9,467 nucleotides of DNA from Thermotoga sp. 4484_232 (GTDB taxonomy: Bacteria; Thermotogota; Thermotogae; Thermotogales; Thermotogaceae). Location of the stretch: NCBI GenBank assembly GCA_002084985.1, contig MZGO01000065.1, forward strand, positions 1 through 9,467, given 5' to 3'. This document shows, piece after piece, positions 1-5,760 of the stretch (positions are counted from its first letter, which is position 1; every line of letters begins with the position of its first letter). A program made the translations under genes and the position numbers. The notes under the pieces are model-generated. The model ran no database searches, was not told the DNA's origin, and saw only the letters and a program-made list of their open reading frames with translations.

Positions 1-153
1 GAACGGATAACGGTGAGTGTGGATATCGCCTCTCTTGCCTACTTCGATGAGAAAACGAACAAATGGGTTCTAGAGAAAGGAACCTACGAGATACGAGTTG
101 GTGCCTCTTCAAGGGATATCAGACTTTCTGGATTTATCGATGTGAGAAACTGA
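1..153 (+). CDS. Glycoside hydrolase family 3 (beta-glucosidase/xylosidase type), C-terminal fragment
   Basis: Only the last 50 codons are in the window; the gene begins to the left and ends at TGA 151-153. The readable segment includes AYFDEKTNKWVLEKGTYEI, then VGASSRDIRLSGFIDV. The pattern of an aromatic-Asp residue before a 'kW.lE.G.YeI.VG.SS.DIRL' stretch is typical of the fibronectin type III-like domain that closes many family 3 glycosidases (beta-glucosidases and beta-xylosidases). The catalytic domains lie outside, so substrate and symbol cannot be given. Such enzymes release sugar from oligosaccharides and fit a saccharolytic Thermotoga-type organism. Family assignment rests on this short C-terminal motif and is inferred. 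Confidence 0.8.
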   Translation, partial: ERITVSVDIASLAYFDEKTNKWVLEKGTYEIRVGASSRDIRLSGFIDVRN

Positions 154-212
154 GTTAGAAAAGAAACATCGAAAGCTTGTCAATATTATGATAAAAGCGA
201 GTTAAAATATTC

Positions 213-240
213 TCGGAAATGTATTTTCCGATTTAATTAT
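213..240 (+). terminator. Possible terminator after the glycosidase gene
   Basis: A perfect 7-bp inverted repeat, TCGGAAA (213-219) and TTTCCGA (225-231), encloses a 5-base loop. It is followed by the T-rich stretch TTTAATTATT. The stem has only three G:C pairs and the T run is interrupted, so termination would be weak. It sits 60 bases after the stop at 151-153 and before the next gene, where a terminator is expected. Confidence 0.4.
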
Positions 241-310
241 TAATCTCTTTCGGAGCTGTATTGGAACAGTAGGATAATATATTATTTCAAAAAAGTCACA
301 TGTTTTTTAT

Positions 311-338
311 TTCAACTCAACATGCCGTATTTTAAGAT
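311..338 (+). promoter_or_regulatory. Weak promoter candidate for the GGDEF gene
   Basis: TTCAAC at 311-316 and TAAGAT at 333-338 are separated by 16 bases, a plausible -35/-10 pair with two mismatches in each box. Transcription would start near 345, leaving almost no leader for the GTG at 353 but about 50 bases before the ATG at 395. Other AT-rich stretches at 204-209 and 275-285 could also serve as -10 boxes, so this is tentative. Confidence 0.25.
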
Positions 339-352
339 ACTCAAGTGATAGG

Positions 353-1183
353 GTGAAAAATAAAGGTAACACACGTTCTTCAGGGAGTATGAAAATGAAA
401 GTTAAAAAATGGATAATTTCCTTGACCTTATCATTCTTTGTCCTGGCTACAGGATCGATAGTTTCTCTGTGGGAGAGCCATCTTTCATCGATTGCAAGAA
501 TTCTTGTGTTCTCAGAGGAAGTATTAATGGTCGTTTTCATCCTTCTCCTCTGCCAAGCAGACTTTCCTATCATAGGGTTAGGGTTTTCTCTAATCGGAAT
601 AGGCACCGCCCTTCGATTGTTATCTCATCCTATATCTTTTTTGGGTAGCGTTCTTGTTCTAGCAGGTTTAGTTGTAGTTATCCTGTATGCCAAAAGCCTT
701 TTAAACAAGCTTAAAGAACGTGCTTATCTCGATCATCTGACAAAACTTTACACCAGAACGTTCTTTTTCGAGGAATGGTTGCCGAAAGAGATAAACAGAC
801 AGGAAAGGGAAGAAAACGGAAGAATAGCGTTCATATTCATAGATCTCGATAATCTGAAAGGGATAAACGACAGATTTTCCCATCAAACAGGAGATGAAGC
901 TTTAAAAATATTGGCAAAGGCTATAAAGGAGAATATCAGGCTCACGGATGCCGCTGTCAGATACGGAGGAGATGAGTTTCTAATAGCTCTTCCGGGTGAA
1001 AGTATCGACACGGCGAAAAAGGTCATAAGAAGAATCAGAAATTCTGTGAGAAAGAAGAAGTTCAAGGCCAGTATATCGATAACAGCTGGTATAGCTGAAT
1101 GGAAAGTTGGTGAAGACGTCGTAAAAGCCATAAAAGAGGCTGACAGAAAGATGTACGAATTCAAAAGGAAGAAAAAATGCTAA
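353..1183 (+). CDS. Membrane-anchored diguanylate cyclase (GGDEF domain)
   Basis: Predicted to make cyclic di-GMP from two GTP at the inner face of the membrane. Counting from GTG 353 (276 residues), four hydrophobic segments lie near 19-40, 48-67, 71-90 and 96-117, followed by a GGDEF domain at about 122-272. Seen in it: LDHLTKLYTR at 126-135 (the usual D-x-LT-x-L-x-N/T-R opening), the metal-binding FIDLDNLKGIND at 162-173, and an intact GGDEF at 205-209. RLTD at 196-199 is exactly five residues before GGDEF, the canonical inhibitory I-site, so product inhibition is expected. No PAS, GAF or HAMP domain is visible; any sensing would be through the membrane part. The start is uncertain. GTG 353 has only weak AAGTGAT behind it. 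ATG 395 (262 residues, MKVKKW...) has GGGAG at 383-387 with good spacing and gives a more typical N-terminus, so I favour 395. Confidence 0.9.
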   Translation: MKNKGNTRSSGSMKMKVKKWIISLTLSFFVLATGSIVSLWESHLSSIARILVFSEEVLMVVFILLLCQADFPIIGLGFSLIGIGTALRLLSHPISFLGSVLVLAGLVVVILYAKSLLNKLKERAYLDHLTKLYTRTFFFEEWLPKEINRQEREENGRIAFIFIDLDNLKGINDRFSHQTGDEALKILAKAIKENIRLTDAAVRYGGDEFLIALPGESIDTAKKVIRRIRNSVRKKKFKASISITAGIAEWKVGEDVVKAIKEADRKMYEFKRKKKC

Positions 1184-1190
1184 GATTTTT

Positions 1191-1225
1191 GGAAAGGATG
1201 TCATGCCTTGCCGACTTTTATTTTT
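1191..1225 (+). terminator. Possible terminator after the GGDEF gene
   Basis: GGAAAGG (1191-1197) can pair with CCTTGCC (1206-1212) with one mismatch, around an 8-base loop. The run TTTTATTTTT follows at 1216-1225. It begins 7 bases after the TAA stop. The imperfect stem makes this moderate evidence only. Confidence 0.4.
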
Positions 1226-1309
1226 CCTGATTAATCCTGCCATTTTGAAATTTTTTACAAATAATCCCAATAATTTTTAATTATAAGTGATAAATATTGA
1301 ATAATCACC

Positions 1310-1355
1310 TTGACTTTTTTGATATATTTGAAGTACAATTTTTCATGAGGTGATC
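1310..1355 (+). promoter_or_regulatory. Promoter and Shine-Dalgarno of the MFS exporter gene
   Basis: TTGACT (1310-1315) and TACAAT (1334-1339) with an 18-base spacer make the best sigma-70-type promoter in the window. Start of transcription would be near 1346. GAGGTGATC at 1347-1355 complements the 3' end of 16S rRNA almost perfectly and ends two bases before the ATG at 1358. The leader is therefore only about 12 bases, little more than the ribosome binding site, leaving no room for a riboswitch or attenuator. Confidence 0.75.
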
Positions 1356-1357
1356 AG

Positions 1358-2605
1358 ATGGGGTGGAAGAAGAATCTTGCATTGATCGCTCTAGGAAGGC
1401 TCGTATCGATACTTGGAAGTTCAATCCAGGCTGTTGCTATCCCTTTGCTTGTTCTGGATCTTACACACTCTGGTTCCATCATGGCCAAAATGGCGTTGTT
1501 CTACATGATACCTCGTATCATCATAATGCCTTTTGCTGGCCTCATTGGTGATAGGGTTAACAGAAAGCATCTCATGGTATGGATGGATTATTTAAGGGGG
1601 ATTCTCGTGATTATCCTCGCTTACATCGCGTACAAGGATCTTCTAAGTATTAGAATACTTTACCTCTCACAGGTCTTTATGGCCATCATGGACAATCTTT
1701 TCATGATACCAACAGGAGCCATGATACCAGATATCGTACCGAAAGAACAACTCACAAGGGCGAATTCCATAATGGGAATGATAAATTTCATACCACAGCT
1801 TATAGGACCCGCTGCGGGTGGAGTGTTGTATGGTTTTTATGGAATAAAGATTATTTTCTTGATTAACGGTTTATCCTTTCTAATTTCAGGGTTCAGTGAG
1901 ATGTTCATAGAGTATCATCAAAGTGCATTGAAAGGTGCTTTAACTTTGAAGAAAGTCGTTTCGGAAATAAAAGAAGGGCTCATGTTCGTCTGGTCCCATA
2001 GTATACTGCGTATGATAGTTCTGGGAGCGATGACAATAAATGTTTTTTTATCACCAATGTTTCAGGTTCTGTATCCTTACACTCTTAGAGAAGTTGTAAA
2101 ATTCTCTCCCCAACAATTTGGATACCTCGAATCAATTTTCATAGTTGGTGCTCTCATGGGAAATGCCCTGCTGGCCACCTTCTTCGCAAAGAGAAACGTA
2201 TCAAAGATCATGAAAGGATCCTTGGTTTTCGTTCTATTTTTGGTCCCCATATTCGGTGTGTTAACTCTTCCGGGGACCCTTAGCAGATTTAACACTTGGG
2301 AAATGTTCATGTTCTTCTCGGTACTTCTGGTTCTCATGGGGTTTCTAGTTCAGTTTGTGGACGTTCCAATAGAGGTTATCTTCCAAAGGGAAACACCAAC
2401 TGAGATTAGAGGAAGAGCTTTTTCCATACTGATGCTGATGGCACAGGGTACCATGCCAATAGGTATAGCTATGTATGGAGCTCTTCTTGACATGATGGCG
2501 ATACATAAGATATATTTCCTGGGGGGAGGAATCCTCACAGTTATCGGAATACTTCTCATAGCATTCATCTTATACATCTCTCATAATTTATTTTTTGAGC
2601 TTTAA
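1358..2605 (+). CDS. Major facilitator superfamily exporter (MefA/EntS-like, DHA3 type)
   Basis: A 415-residue polytopic membrane protein with about twelve hydrophobic segments in two halves, split by a soluble loop near residues 186-210. MFS motif A is visible as GLIGDRVNRK at 61-70, between helices 2 and 3. Further family-like stretches are IPDIVPKEQLTRANSI at 123-138 and RETPTEIRGRAFS at 344-356, seen in drug/macrolide or siderophore exporters of the MFS_3 group. It probably uses the proton or sodium gradient to expel a small hydrophobic compound; the substrate cannot be read from sequence. The start is certain: strong promoter and Shine-Dalgarno precede ATG 1358. The last 13 codons (2565-2605) overlap the end of the convergent iron-sulfur gene, so the tail after helix 12 (ILYISHNLFFEL) is written in that gene's DNA. 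The natural C-terminus may therefore have been replaced. No regulator gene is adjacent. Confidence 0.88.
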   Translation: MGWKKNLALIALGRLVSILGSSIQAVAIPLLVLDLTHSGSIMAKMALFYMIPRIIIMPFAGLIGDRVNRKHLMVWMDYLRGILVIILAYIAYKDLLSIRILYLSQVFMAIMDNLFMIPTGAMIPDIVPKEQLTRANSIMGMINFIPQLIGPAAGGVLYGFYGIKIIFLINGLSFLISGFSEMFIEYHQSALKGALTLKKVVSEIKEGLMFVWSHSILRMIVLGAMTINVFLSPMFQVLYPYTLREVVKFSPQQFGYLESIFIVGALMGNALLATFFAKRNVSKIMKGSLVFVLFLVPIFGVLTLPGTLSRFNTWEMFMFFSVLLVLMGFLVQFVDVPIEVIFQRETPTEIRGRAFSILMLMAQGTMPIGIAMYGALLDMMAIHKIYFLGGGILTVIGILLIAFILYISHNLFFEL

Positions 2606-3545
2606 CATCTATGGCTTCGGCTGGGCATTTTTCCTCGCATATACCACATTTAACACACTTTTTCTTGTCAAAATGAGGAACTCTGGTTATGAGAGGCTCT
2701 ATTATCTTACCAGCTCTGCTCAGAAAGGATCTCGTAGTTGGAAGTTTAATGGTACTTTTGAAATCATCTCCAGCGATCTCGTAATCTGGAATCAAACCTC
2801 TCTTTCTCGCTTCTTTCAGAACGAACACGTCATCAGGACTCACGCCAAGGGATCTCACAATCGCATCGTCCAGTGCGAAAGCATTTCTTGAAATGGCTAA
2901 AACTCCGAAGAACCTTTTCTCACCATTTGAGGGGCCGTTTCCTTCCATTCCCCACACACCGTCGAGAACTGTTAGAATCGGTGAAACCACTTTATGGACA
3001 TCTATCAAAAGTTTTGCAAAATTCTCATCGGTTCCCGCCCTCAAATGCCATGATGATTTCTCGATACCCACGATACAACCGAAGGTGTTCTTCACACCGA
3101 GCGTCATTACCATTTGAGAATGTGTTTTGAGTTTTGGTAGATTCACAACTCCATCCACTTCGAAAACAACTTTGGCTATTTTTATATTTCTGAAGATTTC
3201 TCCATTAACGATCACGTAATCCTCGAAAGGCACTAACTCCACACCGAGTTCATCACACACATCTTTTATGCCCGAAACTCTTGCTACCCTCTCTAGATTA
3301 CCAACAGCTGGACTATCACCAACGACAGGTTTCACACCTGAAGCCAATAGAAACTCCAGGACGGCTTTAACAACGAGAGGATGTGTGGTCACATGCTCAT
3401 CAGGTTTCTTAGGAGAAAGAAGGTTGGGTTTTACAAGAACCTTCTTCAGAGACGTGAAGAGATGGGAGTAACCCTTTAAAGCTTTTAAAAGCTTGTGATA
3501 GGCTTCTTCATAACTCTGAGCTCTCAGGATTTCGACCTTTTCCAG
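2565..3545 (-). CDS. DUF362 family iron-sulfur protein with C-terminal ferredoxin motif, truncated; probable CTG start
   Basis: A DUF362-type protein whose reaction is not established for most members; the ferredoxin tail suggests electron transfer. Counting from CTG 3543-3545 (326 residues), VLVKPNLLSPKKPDEHV lies at 36-52, followed by VNLPKLKTHS, GVKNTFGCIVG and LDGVWGMEGNGP, stretches I associate with this family. A [4Fe-4S] motif CVKCGICEEKCP has Cys 297, 300, 303 and 307. A second motif begins with C324-I-R and is cut by the TGA at 2565-2567, where C-x-x-C-x-x-C-P would be expected. Start: the first ATG/GTG/TTG codon in frame is GTG 3392, well inside the conserved region; a TAG lies upstream. 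Only CTG 3545 follows a strong Shine-Dalgarno (3549-3559) and gives an N-terminus EKVEILRAQSYEEA that fits the family. It overlaps the upstream small gene by 22 bases and the MFS gene by 41 bases. Function of this version is doubtful. Confidence 0.8.
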   Translation of the reverse strand: MEKVEILRAQSYEEAYHKLLKALKGYSHLFTSLKKVLVKPNLLSPKKPDEHVTTHPLVVKAVLEFLLASGVKPVVGDSPAVGNLERVARVSGIKDVCDELGVELVPFEDYVIVNGEIFRNIKIAKVVFEVDGVVNLPKLKTHSQMVMTLGVKNTFGCIVGIEKSSWHLRAGTDENFAKLLIDVHKVVSPILTVLDGVWGMEGNGPSNGEKRFFGVLAISRNAFALDDAIVRSLGVSPDDVFVLKEARKRGLIPDYEIAGDDFKSTIKLPTTRSFLSRAGKIIEPLITRVPHFDKKKCVKCGICEEKCPAEAIDVKAQKINYERCIR

Positions 3546-3748
3546 ATTACCTCCTCCCCATCCTTTATGACAGATATCCTATCGGGTACTTTGAGATTTT
3601 CCTTTTTTAGTATCTCCAGTATAAAATCTTTAGGCAGAGAGGTTTCTACCCATATTTCCGAGATATCTATTTCCCTTAAATCCCTTTCTGCTATCTTAAT
3701 CAATGCCTTTTCTACTGCTTTTACGAATCTTTCCATATCAAAAATCAA
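3524..3748 (-). CDS. Small hypothetical protein, possibly winged-helix-like
   Basis: I do not recognise this gene. It encodes 74 residues from TTG 3748, or 70 from ATG 3736 (MERFVKAVEKALIKIAERD). The composition is highly charged and typical of its neighbours. A long N-terminal amphipathic helix is followed by SEIWVETSLPKDFILEILK and a short strand-turn-strand, DRISVIKDGEEVIW. The helix-turn-helix followed by a hairpin recalls a small winged-helix fold, but this is only a guess. No signal peptide or membrane segment is seen. Neither start has a good Shine-Dalgarno: the only G-rich stretch upstream is part of the terminator stem at 3749-3765, 11 bases before the TTG. Its stop (3524-3526) lies within the start of the DUF362 gene, so the two probably form an operon, fed by read-through of the terminator or by an unseen promoter. 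Confidence 0.55.
   Translation of the reverse strand: MIFDMERFVKAVEKALIKIAERDLREIDISEIWVETSLPKDFILEILKKENLKVPDRISVIKDGEEVIWKRSKS
3549..3559 (-). promoter_or_regulatory. Shine-Dalgarno that selects the CTG start of the DUF362 gene
   Basis: Read on the minus strand this is GGGGAGGAGGT, a double GGAGG, then AAT and CTG. The spacer is 4 bases from the second GGAGG and 7 from the first. Nothing else in frame nearby could be a start. It lies inside the last codons of the small upstream gene, so translation of the two is probably coupled. Confidence 0.6.
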
Positions 3749-3765
3749 GAGGGGAGTGCCCCCTC
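3740..3765 (-). terminator. Rho-independent terminator of the beta-barrel gene
   Basis: On the minus strand GAGGGG (3765-3760) pairs perfectly with CCCCTC (3754-3749) around a 5-base loop, followed by the T-rich TTGATTTTT. The first two bases of the stem belong to the TGA stop codon (3766-3764) of the barrel gene. The T tract runs into the possible start codons of the next gene, so that gene would be expressed only by read-through or its own start signal. On the plus strand no T run follows, so it works one way. Confidence 0.72.
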
Positions 3766-4285
3766 AGAAGCTCACATCTATCCTAACACCCACAGGAACA
3801 GACGTCATGCTTTTTCCTTCACCGTAATTTCTCATTTCAACAGAAGCTCCAAGCCCTATCCTCATACCTTCATATTTTCTTGAGTAAAACGCTCCCGCTC
3901 CAAAAACGTATCCCAAGCTCTTGAAATCGAGCTCAGGGATGGAAGCCCCTCCAAATACTCTCATTACAACCTTGGAATTATCATCAATCCCGATGCTGTA
4001 TTTACCGACTGCAAATATGTCCAGGGTGAAAGCGTTCTGAGAAGCATTTATGAGTTCAGTTGCTGCACTGTTCAAGAAATATGCAAATCCAACACCCACA
4101 CCTGCATCGAACTGGTTCGAAATACCGTATGTTAGATCCAGAGCAACATCAATGTAGGAAGCACTAGCTGCATCGACAGGTGTTGATGTTATGGTGAAGG
4201 CATAACCACCGAAAACACTGAGGTTAATTTCAGCCAGGGCAAAGGCCGCAACCATCACAAAAGCTATCACCAGGAGTTTTTTCAT
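3764..4285 (-). CDS. Secreted outer-membrane-type beta-barrel protein
   Basis: A 173-residue protein starting with a classical signal peptide, MKKLLVIAFVMVAAFALA, with probable signal peptidase I cleavage before Glu19. The mature part is rich in Gly, Ala, Ser and aromatic residues, with alternating hydrophobic/polar stretches such as GVGVGFAYFLN, FTLDIFAVGKYSIGI, YVFGAGAFYSRKYEG and MRIGLGASVEMRNYG. The last residue is Phe (RIDVSF), as in many outer-membrane proteins recognised by the BAM machinery. About eight strands would fit an OmpA/OmpW-sized barrel. The expected location is the outer membrane or toga. No porin or adhesin motif is visible, so the role is unknown. Shine-Dalgarno GAGGAGGGG (4299-4291) precedes ATG 4285. 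It is transcribed alone from an extended -10 promoter and ends at a hairpin terminator, which suggests an abundant, separately controlled product. Confidence 0.78.
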   Translation of the reverse strand: MKKLLVIAFVMVAAFALAEINLSVFGGYAFTITSTPVDAASASYIDVALDLTYGISNQFDAGVGVGFAYFLNSAATELINASQNAFTLDIFAVGKYSIGIDDNSKVVMRVFGGASIPELDFKSLGYVFGAGAFYSRKYEGMRIGLGASVEMRNYGEGKSMTSVPVGVRIDVSF

Positions 4286-4321
4286 GTTTTCCCCTCCTCA
4301 AGTATTTTTTTGTCATCTTGG

Positions 4322-4351
4322 ATTATACCATTTCTTCACACATCATACGAA
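4322..4351 (-). promoter_or_regulatory. Extended -10 promoter of the beta-barrel gene
   Basis: On the minus strand TGGTATAAT gives a perfect -10 (TATAAT, 4327-4322) with the TG extension. A weak -35, TTCGTA (4351-4346), lies 18 bases upstream. Transcription would start near 4315, giving a leader of about 30 bases containing the Shine-Dalgarno at 4291-4299. Confidence 0.6.
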
Positions 4352-4357
4352 ATGTTC

Positions 4358-4416
4358 TTTAATTTTTGAAAAAACATCGTGGTAGAATAACTTCGAATCT
4401 GCGATTTGGTGGTGAT
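4358..4416 (+). promoter_or_regulatory. Promoter and Shine-Dalgarno of mgtE
   Basis: TGGTAGAAT supplies an extended -10 (TAGAAT, 4383-4388). The -35 is poor: TTTAAT at 4358-4363 is 19 bases away, and the better TTGAAA at 4366-4371 is too close. Transcription would begin near 4395. GGTGGTGAT (4408-4416) precedes ATG 4420. The leader of about 25 bases excludes an M-box riboswitch, so Mg2+ control of this gene is probably at protein level. Confidence 0.5.
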
Positions 4417-4419
4417 ATC

Positions 4420-5760
4420 ATGAAATTCACCGTGAAAATAGATGTGAAAAAATTCATAGAAAGCGGCAACCTCAGAACCCTTAAAACCATTCTGGAAGAT
4501 CAGGAACCTGCCACCATCCTTGAGATGATAGAAGATCTTCCACCTGAAGAAAAAGTGATAGTCTTCAGATTACTTCCAAAAGAATTGGCAGCCTATGTTT
4601 TCAGCGAATTGGAACCAGATGAGCAAACGAAGCTTCTTTCTCTCTTCAAAGAGGATCGGATAAGGGACATATTGAGCAGTATGGATCCAGATGACAGGGC
4701 AGAACTCTTCGATGAAATGCCGGCTAACGTCGTCAAAAGACTGATATCCTACCTTGCTCCTGAGGATAGAGAGATAACCATGGAGCTACTAAATTATCCA
4801 CCTAATTCTGCTGGTAGACTCATGACACCAGAATACGTTGACTTGGAAGAAAACATGTCAGTTGATGAGGCTTTGAGGCATGTGAGAGAAACTGGGAAAA
4901 ACAAAGAAACCATCTACACGTTGTTCGTCATAGACAGAACGAGAAAACTTTTAGGAACCGTGGAGCTTAAGAATCTGATTTTTGCAGATCCCGAAGTTAA
5001 GGTCAGGGATATCATGAAACCAGATCCCATGTTCGTTTACACCACAGCCGATCAAGAGGAAGTTGCGATGATTATGAAGAAGTACGACCTTCTGGTTATA
5101 CCAGTTGTGGACAGTGAAGAAAGACTCGTCGGCATCATCACAATAGATGACATAGTGGATGTTATCGAAGAAGAGGCAACAGAGGACATATACAAAATGG
5201 CTTCTATGGAGATGATACAAACTTCCTATTTTCATACTTCCCCTTGGGATCTTTTCAGGAAAAGAGTGATATGGCTCATACTTCTATTGCTTCTTGAGAG
5301 TATAAACGGGAACATTATAAAAGGTTTTGAGGAAGTTCTAAAAGGAATGGTAGTTGTGGCGGCCTTCATACCAACGATGATTGATACCGGTGGTAATACG
5401 GGTTCTCAGATATCGGCTCTCATAATAAGAGGATTTGCCCTTGGAGAGTTGAAGCTCAAGGATTGGTGGAAGGTTCTTTTAAGAGAAGCTGGCATGGGAC
5501 TCATGATGGGAGGAGTACTTGCTGCTGTTCTATTTCTGAGAGCTTTCATAATATCTCATGATCTAACGGTGAATCTTGCTGTTTCCATTGCCCTTTTGAC
5601 AGTGGTTGTGTATTCCAACATCTTAGGTGCTGCACTCCCTTTCCTTGCTCGTTTCCTGAAAATAGATCCCGCCATGATGGCTGGGCCACTTCTTACAACG
5701 GTCATAGACGTTACAGGAATAGGTATGTACTTTCTCATAGTTAAGATGATCGTTGGCTAG
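4420..5760 (+). CDS. mgtE: MgtE family magnesium channel/transporter
   Basis: A Mg2+-gated, Mg2+-selective channel of the cytoplasmic membrane; 446 residues, the usual family length. In order: N-terminal helical superhelix domain (about 1-130, with Leu/Asp/Glu-rich repeats such as DDRAELFDEMP at 91-101), two CBS domains (about 135-255, containing MTPEYV, DIMKPDPMFV and VIPVVDSEERLVGIITIDDIVDVIE), a connecting helix, then five predicted membrane segments from about residue 282. Family signatures are IDTGGNTGSQ at 321-330 and DPAMMAGPLLTTVIDVTG at 416-433. The Asp at 430 appears to match the pore-lining Asp of structurally studied MgtE. The acidic N and CBS domains bind Mg2+ and close the pore when cytosolic Mg2+ is high (known for the family). 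ATG 4420 is preferred to the upstream in-frame TTG 4366, which overlaps the promoter and has no Shine-Dalgarno. The gene ends tail-to-tail with the SDR gene, sharing CTAG. Confidence 0.95.
   Translation: MKFTVKIDVKKFIESGNLRTLKTILEDQEPATILEMIEDLPPEEKVIVFRLLPKELAAYVFSELEPDEQTKLLSLFKEDRIRDILSSMDPDDRAELFDEMPANVVKRLISYLAPEDREITMELLNYPPNSAGRLMTPEYVDLEENMSVDEALRHVRETGKNKETIYTLFVIDRTRKLLGTVELKNLIFADPEVKVRDIMKPDPMFVYTTADQEEVAMIMKKYDLLVIPVVDSEERLVGIITIDDIVDVIEEEATEDIYKMASMEMIQTSYFHTSPWDLFRKRVIWLILLLLLESINGNIIKGFEEVLKGMVVVAAFIPTMIDTGGNTGSQISALIIRGFALGELKLKDWWKVLLREAGMGLMMGGVLAAVLFLRAFIISHDLTVNLAVSIALLTVVVYSNILGAALPFLARFLKIDPAMMAGPLLTTVIDVTGIGMYFLIVKMIVG

Noticed and set aside
3740..3765. Palindrome as an operator or mobile-element end
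   Set aside because: Stem plus T-run directly at a stop codon is fully explained as a terminator; no transposase or target duplication is nearby.
4389..4419. M-box or other Mg2+ riboswitch in front of mgtE
   Set aside because: The predicted leader is about 25 bases and has no stem structures; there is no room for the riboswitch.
4366..4419. Upstream TTG start adding 18 residues to MgtE
   Set aside because: It overlaps the promoter region and has no ribosome binding site, while ATG 4420 has GGTGGTGAT and gives the usual family length.
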